A stretch of 64,000 nt of DNA, taken from NCBI GenBank assembly GCA_035236585.1, contig CP141128.1:29107618-29171617 (forward strand). Direction: 5' to 3'. A program made the position numbers and the translations under genes. The notes below the pieces were generated by a model. The model did not search any database and had not been told where the DNA came from. It saw only the letters and a program-made list of their open reading frames with translations. Shown here piece after piece: positions 34,692 to 45,135 of this stretch. Positions within the stretch are counted from its first letter, which is position 1; the number at the start of each line of letters is the position of its first letter. Origin of the DNA: Warburgia ugandensis. Its lineage: Eukaryota > Streptophyta > Magnoliopsida > Canellales > Canellaceae.

Positions 34692-37239
34692 TGTAATGAC
34701 TCCAATTTTGTAATATTGAAATTCCAAGTGTAGCAATGAAAAGTTCAGTTTTAAAGATAAGGGCATTTTGGTCATTTCATTAGATGCGTCTCGGAAAAAG
34801 GAATCCAATGAGACCAAAATCACCCAAAACGGAGTTAAAATAAGCAAGATATGGCCCTTTGAAGTTCAGGGGCAAAACTATAAATTTCATAAAAAACGAC
34901 TTAACCTGAAAAACACAGGTGCCCGTTTTGATACGGGCACCCCGTCGTCTTCAACCTCTAGAGGGTTCTAGAACGGCAGTGATTTGGGGAGAAATCACCG
35001 CCATTCTGGAGGTTTCTCCACCGCCATTCAAAGGCGGTGAGAGCCCCCTCCAGAACCCTCTCTTAGCTCTATAAATAGAGCTCTTGGGTGCCTCTAATGG
35101 CAGCCCAAAACCTTGGAGAAAATCAGTCGTGAAGTAGTGACCTAGAGGGGAAAACGAGCAAAAAAACCCAGCAACGAGCCAGGTACGTCCAAGATCGCTC
35201 AAAACCCATCTCCCCCATAGTTCCAAGGTCAATTCCCCCAAGTTTTTGTGCATGAAAAACCATGCAAAACGGAGCCCAGGAGAGCCGCCAAGGACCCTGG
35301 GATGTCCCCAGGGTGACCTAAGGACGACCCAGGTCTCTAACGAACGGGACGATCCAATAGGAAATACCCACGTCGACCTGCGTCGACCTCCATTTGAAAA
35401 ACCAAACGGGCGCGTCCAGGGACACGCCCGCTAAAGAGAAAGACGGGCGGAGCGTACCGCGTGTCTGCAGATGCGCCTGCTAAGGCACACGCTGTAGACG
35501 TGCAGCACGCTAGCGCGCATCAACTTTTGGTTTGTTAAGGAAGCTAGGGCGCATGCTGCTGACGCGCAGCACCCTCGCATTCCGTCTTTTAATTCTTAAG
35601 GGTCTTGTGTACATACAACACTAAAACGCTTATAACTTGAGATCTAGAGCTCCGATTGAGGCGCCGCAAAAGGTGTTGTGTCCGTGTCGATGACGCGGAG
35701 AGATCCAAATCATGAAATCCTTGATCAAGGCCCAATGAAAGGAGGGCATGACCCTTACAATAGGATGGTGGCGCGTGGCTGCTAGAACTTTGGAAAAGTG
35801 AGGATACCAAGGACCAATTAGGACCTTAGGACACCCATAGGCATAGGGATGGACCCCTAATGCCTAAGTAATAAGACCCAACTACTTTAAACCCATAAAA
35901 GATAGGCTAAACTAACCTTGAGTCCCCAAACCATGTTCAGGAGCGTACGAGGACAAAAGGGTTAAAGTGACCTAGCCAGCTAGGTGCTCTATCACTATTA
36001 GATTCTTTTAAAAGAGTTATTATTATTTTGGGAACATATGTTTTAAATATATGACTTGATTTGCATGAGTTAATTCAGCATGCATGATAAATGATTTGTA
36101 CATAGCCATGTTTTGAAAAGATTGCATATACATTATGCACATATATGTGTTGCAAACAAGTGCATACATTACATGATTTAAGTACTTGCAAAGATTGCAT
36201 GTCCTTGAGGGTTGCCAAAAGATGCTGGAGTGCCGAGGGCCGAGGGCCAGGTAGTTGTGAGGGACCCAAAGAGGACAAGTTTTAACAAGAGGTTTTAACT
36301 TCTTTAATCTTATGTGATTTGGGCAATTAAGCCCATGGGTGCTATCCCGAGGGGTCTGGGTTGGCCACCGGGCCTCTACCACTAATAGGTGGATGGGTAC
36401 CACGCCCAAAAAGAAGCAAGTCCCTACGTCGACTGCATGTAGTACAGGGGGCTACCACTGGTGTCACGGTACTGGGTCAACGTGTCATAGGCCCCATGGA
36501 GGCTATGAGCGAGTGTCCTCAGGTACCCGGGGACCATAGGGCGAGGAGGTCGTGGGCATAGTGGACCCTATGGTTTGATGAGTTATGTGCATTTCATATA
36601 GCATGATATGAGGTTAGTCGACCATACCATACCATACCATACTAGAGATCCATGAGTTGGACTCCATGAAGCATCTATTGCATATCATGATGTCATCATA
36701 TATATATATATATGATACTTTCAATTTTGGATTATGTGATCTTTTAAGTCATGAGTATTTCAATTTGATTATGGATTCTTATACTGATATTGAACTCGAG
36801 TATTCAAACATACGCATATTTTGAATGAGCATATGATTTTAAAACATCTCATGCATTTATAAAACTAGTAGTGATAGGCTCCTACTGAGTATATTATATA
36901 CTCACCCAATCCTCAACATTTTTCAGATACAAAGTAAATACTTAAGGGCAAGGAACGTTTGTACTAGGAGACACAGACTAAGTACAAGTAAGTAAACCCC
37001 TATCTTATCTTTCAATGTTACTTGATTGTAGTTACTCTCTAATAGTTGGGGCTGTGACTAACACTTTCTTGGGAAAAATATTGATTTAAATTTTGCCATG
37101 AAAATGTGTTTGAACACTCGGGGTTTTTATGAAAGGTTGTTTTCCATATGAGAAAGATTTTCATGCATTTCATATTTATAAAACAAGAGATCTCGCCTTT
37201 TTATCAAAATTGCATCATATAAAAACCCAGGTCGCAACA
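34692..37239 (+). repeat. A3 5' LTR (2548 bp)
   Basis: TGTAATGACTCC to GGTCGCAACA. TATA box TATAAATAG at 35070-35078, CpG-rich palindromic block at about 35400-35580, conserved hairpin at 36886-36904 and an AT run near 36700. Very similar to 41826-44457. It shares the unusual GCAACA end, rather than GTCACA, with that copy's GCAATA. Confidence 0.92.
35400..35585 (+). other. CpG-rich palindromic block in A3 5' LTR
   Basis: A patch of roughly 180 bp dense in CG within AT-rich sequence, downstream of the TATA box and so probably in the transcribed leader. It includes GGGCGCGTCC paired with a decayed GGACACGCCC. The better-preserved copy is at 42605-42795. Confidence 0.7.
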
Positions 37240-37381
37240 GTTGGTATCAGAGCACGGTTTAACGTTACTCACTTCCCAGTTATGAGGAGAATAACTTATA
37301 ATCAAGTTTCATCCATGAAAGAGAAAGGGGTAATAGGATAACACAAAAACTGAGATTTGGTGAATTGCCTTGTGATTACAG
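36988..37381 (+). other. Possible leader intron of A3
   Basis: CAAGTAAGT at 36985-36993 and GATTACAG ending at 37381, directly before the gag ATG at 37382. Same layout as in A1 (6497-6902). It would remove the end of U5 and the primer site. Inference only. Confidence 0.35.
37242..37253 (+). other. Primer binding site of A3
   Basis: TGGTATCAGAGC, two bases after the LTR end. Confidence 0.9.
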
Positions 37382-38340
37382 ATGCCTAGGAAGAAGGGAA
37401 GCAATGCCCCAAGACCTGAAGCCCCACCAGTGGACTCCACTGGGTCGGGCAATGGGATGGCTAAGTTATTTCAGCAATTCTTATAGAACATGGCACAATA
37501 CATGAATAGTCATAGCCAAACTCCTACCCCCCGAGATCCTTCCCCTATAAAACAATAGATAGGACTGAGGTTTAGTTAGAAAGGTTTCAGAAACTAGCTC
37601 CCTCATTCACAGGAGAAGATGAAGCATCTACAGCTGAAAAATGGTTAATTGATATTGAAAAGATATTTAAGGCCATGAACATAGTTGAAGAAAGAAAAGT
37701 ACCCATGGCCACATTTGTGTTTAGAGGAGAGGCTACCTTTTGGTGGGAAACAGCAGAAAGAACTTATTTTGATTAGCAAGAAACAATAGGATGGGAAGAG
37801 TTTAAAAAGGTCTTTAATGACAAATATTATCCTAAACATATAAGGAAACAGAAGGAAAAGGAATTTATGGACTTAGAACAAGGAAATATGACCGTCCAAC
37901 AGTATAAAAGTAGATTCATCAGCCTCCAAAGATTTGCACCCCGTGCTTGTGCTAATGAGGAAGATGCGGCCAAAAGATTTGCAGATGGACTCAACCTAGG
38001 ACTCAGGAACAGAGTTCTAGGTTTCCAACCTTCCACAGTAGCCAAAGCCGTAGAGATGGCCTCCCTATATGAAAAAGATTATCAAAGGAACCAGGCAATA
38101 AGAGAAACTAAGAACATCAACACCATGAAGAACAAGGGAAAGAGACCCTTTCAGTCATCTGGACCTAGGCCACCTTCCAAGATGCTGTTTGAAAACAAAG
38201 GAAGAAGACCAGACTGGAAGGCATGCCCTAGGTGTAATAGAAATCATCTAGGCAAACCATGTCCCACTTTCAACATCACTTGCTATAGTTGTGGAGAATT
38301 AGGACATTTTTCTAGCAACTGTCCAAAAAGGAAAGTGCAA
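37382..38340 (+). pseudogene. gag: A3 gag, broken
   Basis: The ATG at 37382 gives MPRKKGS. A TAG at about 37484, a 1-bp deletion near 37546 (CCTATAAA against CCTGATAAA in A1) and a TAG near 37774 interrupt the N-terminal half. From 37867 the frame is open: [22 protein letters not shown], then the zinc knuckle [14 protein letters not shown] at 38281-38322. It is fused in frame to protease, as is usual for chromoviruses with a single Gag-Pol polyprotein. Confidence 0.9.
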
Positions 38341-38990
38341 GAGCGTAAAGAAGATCAAGTTCCAAAAAGCCAAGGACGTGTCTTTGCCCTGACTTCCAGT
38401 CAAGCCCAAGCATCAAATGTAGTCTTTGAAGGTATTCTTTCTATCTATGATACACCTGCAAAAGTTCTATTTGATACAGGCTCCACTCATTCTTTCATAT
38501 CCCGGGAATTTGCATCATCCTTGGACATTATACCACAGGACCTAGACTTCACTCTAGAAGTCATAACTCCTGTAGGCCAGGCACTCCCCACTTATTCTTA
38601 TCTCCAGGATGTCCCCATTCTAATTAAGGACCATTTGTTACATGCCAACCTTATCCACTTAGATATGAATGACTTCGACATCATCCTAGGTATGGACTGG
38701 CTAGCCTTTCATCAAGCCTTTGTTGATTGTTGTCAGAAGCGTGTCACTTTTACCCTACCTAATAGAGACACTTTCACCCTCCAAGTAAGAAAGGATTATT
38801 CTGGAGCGTGTATTATTTCTGCCATGAAAGCAGTTAAACATATTGCTCAAGGATGCCCCTTCTTCTTAGCCAAGATTGAATCTGTCGAGAGTCCCCAACC
38901 AAAGCTAAAGGATGTCGAGGTTGTCCAAGAATTTCCTGACGTGTTCCCTCAGGACTTACCAAGTCTACCTCCACCAAGGGAAATTGAGTT
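38341..38990 (+). pseudogene. pro: A3 aspartic protease, domain itself open
   Basis: Lies inside the open frame 37867-39387. The DTG catalytic motif is at 38473-38481 ([12 protein letters not shown]) and ILGMDWL near 38685-38700. The linker with [12 protein letters not shown] and the acidic [11 protein letters not shown] leads to reverse transcriptase. The domain looks intact, but the polyprotein around it is not. Confidence 0.9.
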
Positions 38991-39690
38991 CATCATTGAC
39001 CTTATACCCGGTACTTCCCCCATTTCCAAAGCTCCTTACCCAATGGATCCTGCAGAATTAAGAGAATTGAAGACCCAGTTACAGGAACTACTTGACAAAG
39101 GGTTCATACGACCTAGCGTGTCTCCGTGGGGAGCTCCAGTCCTTTTTGTTAAGAAAAAGGATGGCTCCATGAGATTGTACATAGACTATCAGATGCTGAA
39201 TAGGGTCACCATTAAAAAAATAAATACCCTCTTCCCCGAATCGATGATCCTTTTGATCAACTTCAGTCAGCTAGAGTCTTCTCTAAGATTGATCTACAAT
39301 CAGGGTACCATCAACTTCGAGTTAGAGAAGAAGATATCCCCAAGACAGCCTTCAGGACTCGATACGGCCATTATGAATTCAGAGTGATGTCCTTTGGTTT
39401 GACTAATGCTCCAGCCGCATTTATGGATCTCATGAATAGGGTGTTCAAGGAGTACTTAGATAAATTCATCATAGTGTTTGTGGATGATATGTTAATATAT
39501 TCTGAAACTCCTGAAGACCATATGGAACATCTAAGGATAACATTAAGCACCCTACGAGCACACAAGCTATATGCAAAATTCAGTAAGTGTGAGTTTTGGC
39601 TGGAAAAGGTTAATTTCTTAGGACACATTATTTCTCAAGATGGCATAGCAGTTGACCCTACTAAGGTTGAAACAGTACAGAACTAGGAAA
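38991..39690 (+). pseudogene. RT: A3 reverse transcriptase, frameshifted
   Basis: The first part, to about 39220, is in the 506-codon frame ([30 protein letters not shown], with Tyr where A1 has Cys). An extra 2 bp in an A-run near 39212-39220 shifts the frame. The second part, 39384-39686, has [10 protein letters not shown] and the catalytic FVDD (aspartates 39483-39488), KCEFWL and FLGHIIS. A TAG at about 39684-39686 ends it. Confidence 0.9.
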
Positions 39691-40258
39691 GACCTAAGAC
39701 AGTCACAGAAATAAGAAGCTTCTTAGGACTTGCCGGATATTATAGGAGATTCATCGAAGGTTTTTCACAAATTGCTTTACCTCTAACTAAGTTGACCAGG
39801 AAAGACACAATATTTGAATGGACTGATAAATGTGAGGAAAGCTTCCAAGAACTAAAAAGAAGGTTGACTACCGCACCTATCCTTACCTTACCTTCAGGAA
39901 GTGGCGGATTTGAGATATACAGCGATGCCTCGCAACAAGCGCTAGGCTGCGTACTTATGCAACATGGGAAGGTAATCGCTTATGCTTCTCGACAACTCTA
40001 GAAGCATGAAGTCAATTACCCAACCCATGACTTGGAATTAGCAGCCATAGTCTTTGCCTTGCGAATATAGAGACATTATTTATATGGGGAAAAGTTTGAA
40101 GTTTTTACAAACCACAAGAGTCTTATTTTCCCAACAAGACTTAAACATGCGACAAAGAAGATGGATGGAATACCTAAAAGACTATGACTTCTCCATTCAT
40201 TATCACCCTGGAAAAGCTAATGTGGTAGCTGATGCATTAAGCAGAAAAACTCAAGGGA
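39691..40258 (+). pseudogene. RNaseH: A3 RNase H, broken
   Basis: 39792-40001 has the N-terminal half (YSDASQQALGCVL, ending in a TAG at 39999-40001 where A1 reads AAG). A TAG near 40068 (TGG in A1) follows. An 8-bp deletion at about 40125 removes AATATATC relative to A1. FTNHKSL shows Asp-to-Asn at a conserved position. It resumes through [14 protein letters not shown] to VADALSRKT. Confidence 0.87.
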
Positions 40259-41275
40259 TGTGTGCAAGTTTATTAACTAAGAGATGGAAGCTACTACAAG
40301 AAGTAATCACATGGAAACTAGACATAAGTAAGCACAAGATCATTATGGCAGGTCTAACAATAAAATCGGCTGTTAATGAAAAAGTTAAGCAAGAATAGAA
40401 AGGAGATCCAGATATACAAGCTTTCATAAGAAAACTAGGATTTACAAAAAGGGAAGATGACAGCATTTACATGCAAGGAAGATTAGTGGTACCAGCTAAT
40501 GAAGAGTTAAGACAAGAAATTTTAAAAGAGGCTCATCGGTCCAAGTATACAATACATCTCGGAGGGACTAAGATGTATCAAGACTTAAAGAAACAATATT
40601 GGTAGGATGGTATGAAAAGAGACATAGGGGAATTTGTGGCAAAGTGTTCAACATGTCAACAAGTAAAGGTTGAACATCAAAGACCTGCGGGATTGTTACA
40701 ACCCCTTGAGCTACCCGAATGGAAATGGGACCATATCACAATGGACTTCATCGTAGGGCTATCCAAGACCTCTAAGGGTCATGACACGATCTGGGTAATT
40801 GTTGATAGATTAACTAAGACAGCCCATTTCCTTCCTATACGTCATACCCAATCCACTGACAGCCTATCTCAGCTATACATCAAAGAGATAGTAAGTCTAC
40901 ATGGTATACCCTTTAGTATCACTTCAGATAGGGATAGCCGCTTCACTTCGCAACTCTAGAAGTCTGTCTAAAAATCCTTAGGATCTTCCTTGAACTATAG
41001 CACACCCTTCCATCCACAGACCGATGGATAGTCAGAGCACACAATCCAGATAGTCGAAAATATGTTGCGAACTTGTGCCCTTGATTGGAAGCAGAGTTGG
41101 GATGAAAACCTACCGCTAGTCGAGTTTGCGTACAACAATAGCTTTCAGTCAAGCATTGGCATGGCTCCATATGAGGCACTCTATGGGAGACCCTGTCGAT
41201 CACCCACCAGTTGGAGTGAAGTTGGAGAATCCAGGGTGCTCCAGTCCGAGCTAGTAGAGCAATGTGCTGAGAAGG
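40259..41275 (+). pseudogene. IN: A3 integrase, zinc-binding and catalytic domains
   Basis: Inserts the cDNA into host DNA. The N-terminal HHCC module spans about 40530-40660 (KCSTCQQ). All three catalytic positions are present in one frame: Asp at 40744 (ITMDFIVG), Asp at 40927 (SDRD) and Glu at 41035 (SEHT). Their spacing is D-x60-D-x35-E, as expected for Ty3/gypsy. Stops lie near 40396 (TAG, CAG in A1), 40602 (TAG for TGG), 40957, 40968 and 41029. Open stretches are 40612-40959 and 41062-41778. Confidence 0.92.
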
Positions 41276-41778
41276 TTAGACTCATAAGAAGCCGCCTCCT
41301 CACAGCTCAAAGCCGCCAAAAGACCTATGCTGATCGAAGGAGGAGACCATTGGAATTCGACATAGGAGAGCACGTTTTCCTGAAGATATCTCCCACTAAA
41401 GGAGTTATGAGGTTCGGTATCAAAGGCAAGCTTAGTCCGCGTTACATAGGACCTTTCAAAATCCTGGAGAAAGTGGGAAAAGTGGCCTACAAGATCGCGC
41501 TACCCCCTCAGCTATCCGAAGTGCATAACGTATTCCATGTGTCTATGCTAAGGAGGTACGTGCCTAACCCCGCTCATGTCATCGACCAGGTACCCATAGA
41601 GATGACGGAGGATCTCAGATTAGAGACAAGACCAGTTGAGATTCGGGATCAGAAGAATAAGAAGCTGCGGAACAAGGACATACCCTTAGTCAAAGTTTCG
41701 TGGAGAAATGCGCACATGGAAGAAGAAACTTGGGAACCGGAGTCAGAAATGCGAGAAAAGTACCCTGAGATCTTTTGA
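41276..41778 (+). pseudogene. A3 integrase C-terminal domain and chromodomain-like tail
   Basis: The second half of the open frame 41062-41778. GEHVFLKISPTKGVMRF and LSPRYIGPFKIL form the GPY/F domain, followed by VFHVSMLRRYVPNP. The tail has PLVKVSWRN, EEETWEPE and KYPEIF, matching the diverged chromodomain at the end of Tekay-type Pol, which in relatives binds histone marks and directs insertion into heterochromatin. This segment itself is uninterrupted. Confidence 0.88.
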
Positions 41779-41812
41779 CTGTATAATAGAATTTCAGGGG
41801 TGAAATTCCCCT

Positions 41813-41825
41813 AAGGGGGTAAGAA
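41813..41825 (+). other. Polypurine tract of A3
   Basis: AAGGGGGTAAGAA directly before the 3' LTR. Confidence 0.85.
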
Positions 41826-44457
41826 TGTAATGAATCCAATTTTGTAATATTGAAATTCCATGTTTAGCAATGAAAAGTTCAGTTTTAAAAATAAGGGCAT
41901 TTTGGTCATTTCACTAGTTGCCTTGACTAAACTCAGAAATTTGGTCCTAAAAGTGGTTCCATTAGATGCGTCTTAGAAAAAGAAATCCAACGAGACCAAA
42001 ATCACCCAAAACGGAGTTAAAATGAGCAAGATATGGCCCTTTGAAGTTTAGGGGCAAAATTGTAAATTTCACAAAAAACGACTTAACCTGAAAAACACAG
42101 GTGCCTGTTTTGATACGGGCACCCCATCATCTTCAACCTCTAGAGGGTTCTAGAACAGCGGTGATTTGGGGAGAAATCACTGCCATTCTAGAGGTTTCTC
42201 CACCGCCATTCAAAGGCGGTGAGAGCCCCCTCGAGAACCCTCTCTTAGGTCTATAAATAGAGCTCTTAGGTGCCTCTAATGGCAGCCCAAAACCGTGGAG
42301 AAAATCAGTTGTGAAGCAGTGACCTAGAGGGAAAAACAAGGAGAAAAACCCAGCAACGAGCTAGGTACGTCCGAGATCGCTCAAAACCCATCTCCCCCAT
42401 AGTTCCAAGGTCAATTCCCCTAAGTTTTTTTGCATGAAAAACCATGCAAAACGGAGCCCAGGAGAGCCACCAAGGACCCTGGGACGTCCCTAGAGCCGCA
42501 CTGGTTTGATAGGGTCGAACCAGGGTGACCTGAGGATGACCCAAGTCTCTAACGAGCGGGACGATCCAATAGGAACATCCCACGTCGACTTGCGTCGACC
42601 TCCGTTTGAAAAACCAAACGGGCGCGTCCAGGGACGCGCCCGCTAAAGAGAAAGACGGGCGGAGCGTACCGCGCGTCTGCAGACGCGCCCCACTGAGGTA
42701 CATGCTGCAGACACGCAGCACGCTAGCGCGCGTCAACTTTTGGTTTGTTAAGGAAGCCAGGGCGCATGACGCTGACGCGCATCGCCCTAGCATTCCGTCT
42801 TTTAATTCTTAAGGGTCTTGTGTACATACAACACTAAAACGCTTATAACTTGAGATCTAGAGCTCCGATTGAGGAACCGCAAAAGGCATTGTGTCCGCGT
42901 CGACAATGTGGACACATCTAAACCATAAAATCCCTAATCAAGGCCCAATCAAAGGAGGGCATGACCCTTAGAATAGGATGGTGGCACGTGGCCACTAGAA
43001 CTTTGGAAAACTGAGGATACCAAGGCCTAATTAGGACCTTAGGACACCCATAGGCATAGGGATGGACCCCTAATGCCTAAGTAATAAGACCCAACTACTC
43101 TAAACCCATAAAAAATAGGCTAAACTAACCTTGAGTCCCCAAACCATGGTCAGGAGCGTACGAGGACAAAAGGGTTAACGCGACCTAGCCAGGTAGGTGC
43201 TCTATCACTTAGATTCTTTTAAAAGAGCTATTATTATTTTGGGAACATATGTTTTAAATATATGACTTGATTTGCATGAGTTAATTCAGCCTGCATGATA
43301 AATGATTTGTACATAGCCATGTTTTGAAAAGATTGCATATACATTATGCACATATATGTGTTGCAAACAAGTCCATACATTACATGATTTAAGTACTTGC
43401 AAAGATTGCATGTCCTTGAGGGTTGCCAAAAGACGCTGGAGTGCCGATGGCTAGGCAGTTGTGAGGGACCCAAAGAGGATAAGTTTTAACAAGAGGTTTT
43501 AACTTGTTTAATCTTATGTGATTTAGGCAAATAAGCCCGTGGGTGTTATGCCGAGGGGTCTGGGTTGGCCACCCGGCCTCTACCACTAATAGGTAGATGG
43601 GTACCACGCCCAAAAAGAGGCAAGTCCCTACGTCGACTGCATGTGGTACAGGGGGCTACCACTGGTGTCACGGTACTGGGTCAACATGTCATAGGCCCCG
43701 TGGAGGCTATGATCGAGTGTCCTCAGGTACCCGAGGACCACACGGCGAGGAGGTTGTGGGCATAGTGGACCCTATGGTTTGATGAGTTATGTGCATTTCA
43801 TATAGCATGATATGAGGTTGGTCGACCATACCATACCATACCATACTATACTATACTAGAGATCCATGAGTTGGACTCCATGAAGCATCTATTGCATATC
43901 ATGATGTCATCATATATATATATATATATATGATACTTTCAATTTTAGATTATGTGATCTTTTAAGTCATGAGTATTTCAATTTGATTATGGATTCTTAT
44001 ACTGATATTGAACTCGAGTATTCAAACATACGCATATTTTGAATGAGCATATGATTTTAAAACATCTCATGCATTTATAAAACTAGTAGTGATAGGCTCC
44101 TACTGAGTATATTATATACTCACCCAATCCTCAACATTTTTCAGATACAAAGTAAATACTTAAGGGCAAGGAACGTTTGTACTAGGAGACACAGACTAAG
44201 TACAAGTAAGTAAACCCCTATCTTATCTTTCAATGTTACTTGATTATAGTTACTCTCTAATAGCTGGGGCTGTGACTAACACTTTCTTGGGAATAATATT
44301 GATTGAAACTTTTCCATGAAAATGTGTTTGAACACTCAGGGTTTTTATGAAAGGTTGTTTTCCAAATGAGAAAGATTTTCATGCATTTCATATTTATAAA
44401 ACAAGAGATCTCGCCTTTTTATCAAAATTGCATCGTATAAAAACCCGGGTCGCAATA
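41826..44457 (+). repeat. A3 3' LTR (2632 bp)
   Basis: TGTAATGAATCC to GGTCGCAATA; the terminal CA has become TA. TATA box at 42252-42260, hairpin at 44104-44122. An ACCAT/ACTAT pentamer run (about 43826-43857) and an AT run (about 43912-43930) are longer than in the 5' copy. Confidence 0.92.
42605..42795 (+). other. CpG-rich palindromic block in A3 3' LTR
   Basis: Contains an 18-bp perfect palindrome GCGCGTCTGCAGACGCGC (42671-42688). It also has a hairpin with 11-bp arms and a 2-base loop at 42619-42642. Further GCGCGT and GACGCG clusters lie around them. Related copies: 11570-11690, 35400-35585 and, inverted, 61480-61700. Confidence 0.85.
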
Positions 44458-44462
44458 GGAAA
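44458..44462. repeat. Target site duplication of A3, right (GGAAA)
   Basis: Matches 34687-34691. Confidence 0.9.
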
Positions 44463-45122
44463 CGGGTTGGGTGTGATGAGTGAAAGAGATGGGAGAGGTG
44501 TGAAAAACGTAGCTGAGAAGGGAAGAGCTAGTAGGTAAGGTGGGGATGGTGCCTTAAACAAATGGAAAGCTAGATGTTGAAGAGGAATAGATGGTTGTGA
44601 ATGTGAAATAGATACGAGTAGGCAAGAGAACTCTATACAAAAAGGAAAAGAAAGTGACAAGTAAAACAATTAAAAGAACTCCAAACACTAAAAAAAAAAC
44701 TCTCTCTCCCCCATATGGTTTCCCCTCTTTATAGCTTTTGCATCCCCTTGTTTTTCTCCACTCCTTCCTTATCTTCCTCAACTCCTTCCTTGAGGAGATA
44801 ACTCCCTTTTAGGAAACTTTATCCTCTCCCAATTTAGGACTCTTCTCATTAGTAATTCTTTTCTAATTTGGACTCTTCTCATCTTGATCTGCATCGTTGA
44901 TCATAGATCTGAGCCATCCCTCCTTTAGTTGATCTGCAAAAATAAAAGATTAATTTAGAACCATCAAAACTGTACATTAATCTTCTAATAAGCTCTAACC
45001 GTTGATTTTGAGAAAATTATGATTTGGATGGTCAATCAAGCTAAATTTTGCAATTTGGACGGTTACATGATCTAATTGAATGCTAAACTAGGGGTCTTTT
45101 AGTCAAAATTAGAAACATAACA
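44463..45122 (-). repeat. B 3' LTR, inner part
   Basis: Continues the LTR interrupted at 34691. It ends CTAGGGGTCTTTTAGTC...AACA, the same end as 50188-50224. Most of this part is missing from the right-hand LTR of B. A pyrimidine-rich stretch lies near 44690-44800. Confidence 0.8.
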
Positions 45123-45135
45123 CACCCCCCAACCA
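45123..45135 (-). other. Polypurine tract of B
   Basis: CACCCCCCAACC on the plus strand, so GGTTGGGGGGTG on the element's own strand, directly inside the 3' LTR. Confidence 0.7.

Larger units (their letters stand above)
34692..44457 (+). mobile_element. Chromovirus LTR retrotransposon A3, best-preserved copy
   Basis: A 9.8-kb element with both LTRs, primer site, gag, protease, reverse transcriptase, RNase H, full-length integrase, chromodomain-like tail and polypurine tract, bounded by GGAAA. It is inserted in the 3' LTR of B. It has the longest open frame in the window (506 codons, 37867-39387). It is still defective through point stops and small indels. It belongs to the same family as A1 and D. 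Confidence 0.93.

Noticed and set aside
36620..36645. The ACCAT pentamer run as a telomere-like or satellite seed
   Set aside because: It is a short simple-sequence expansion inside the LTR, with a longer version in the partner LTR at 43826, and does not match telomere sequence.
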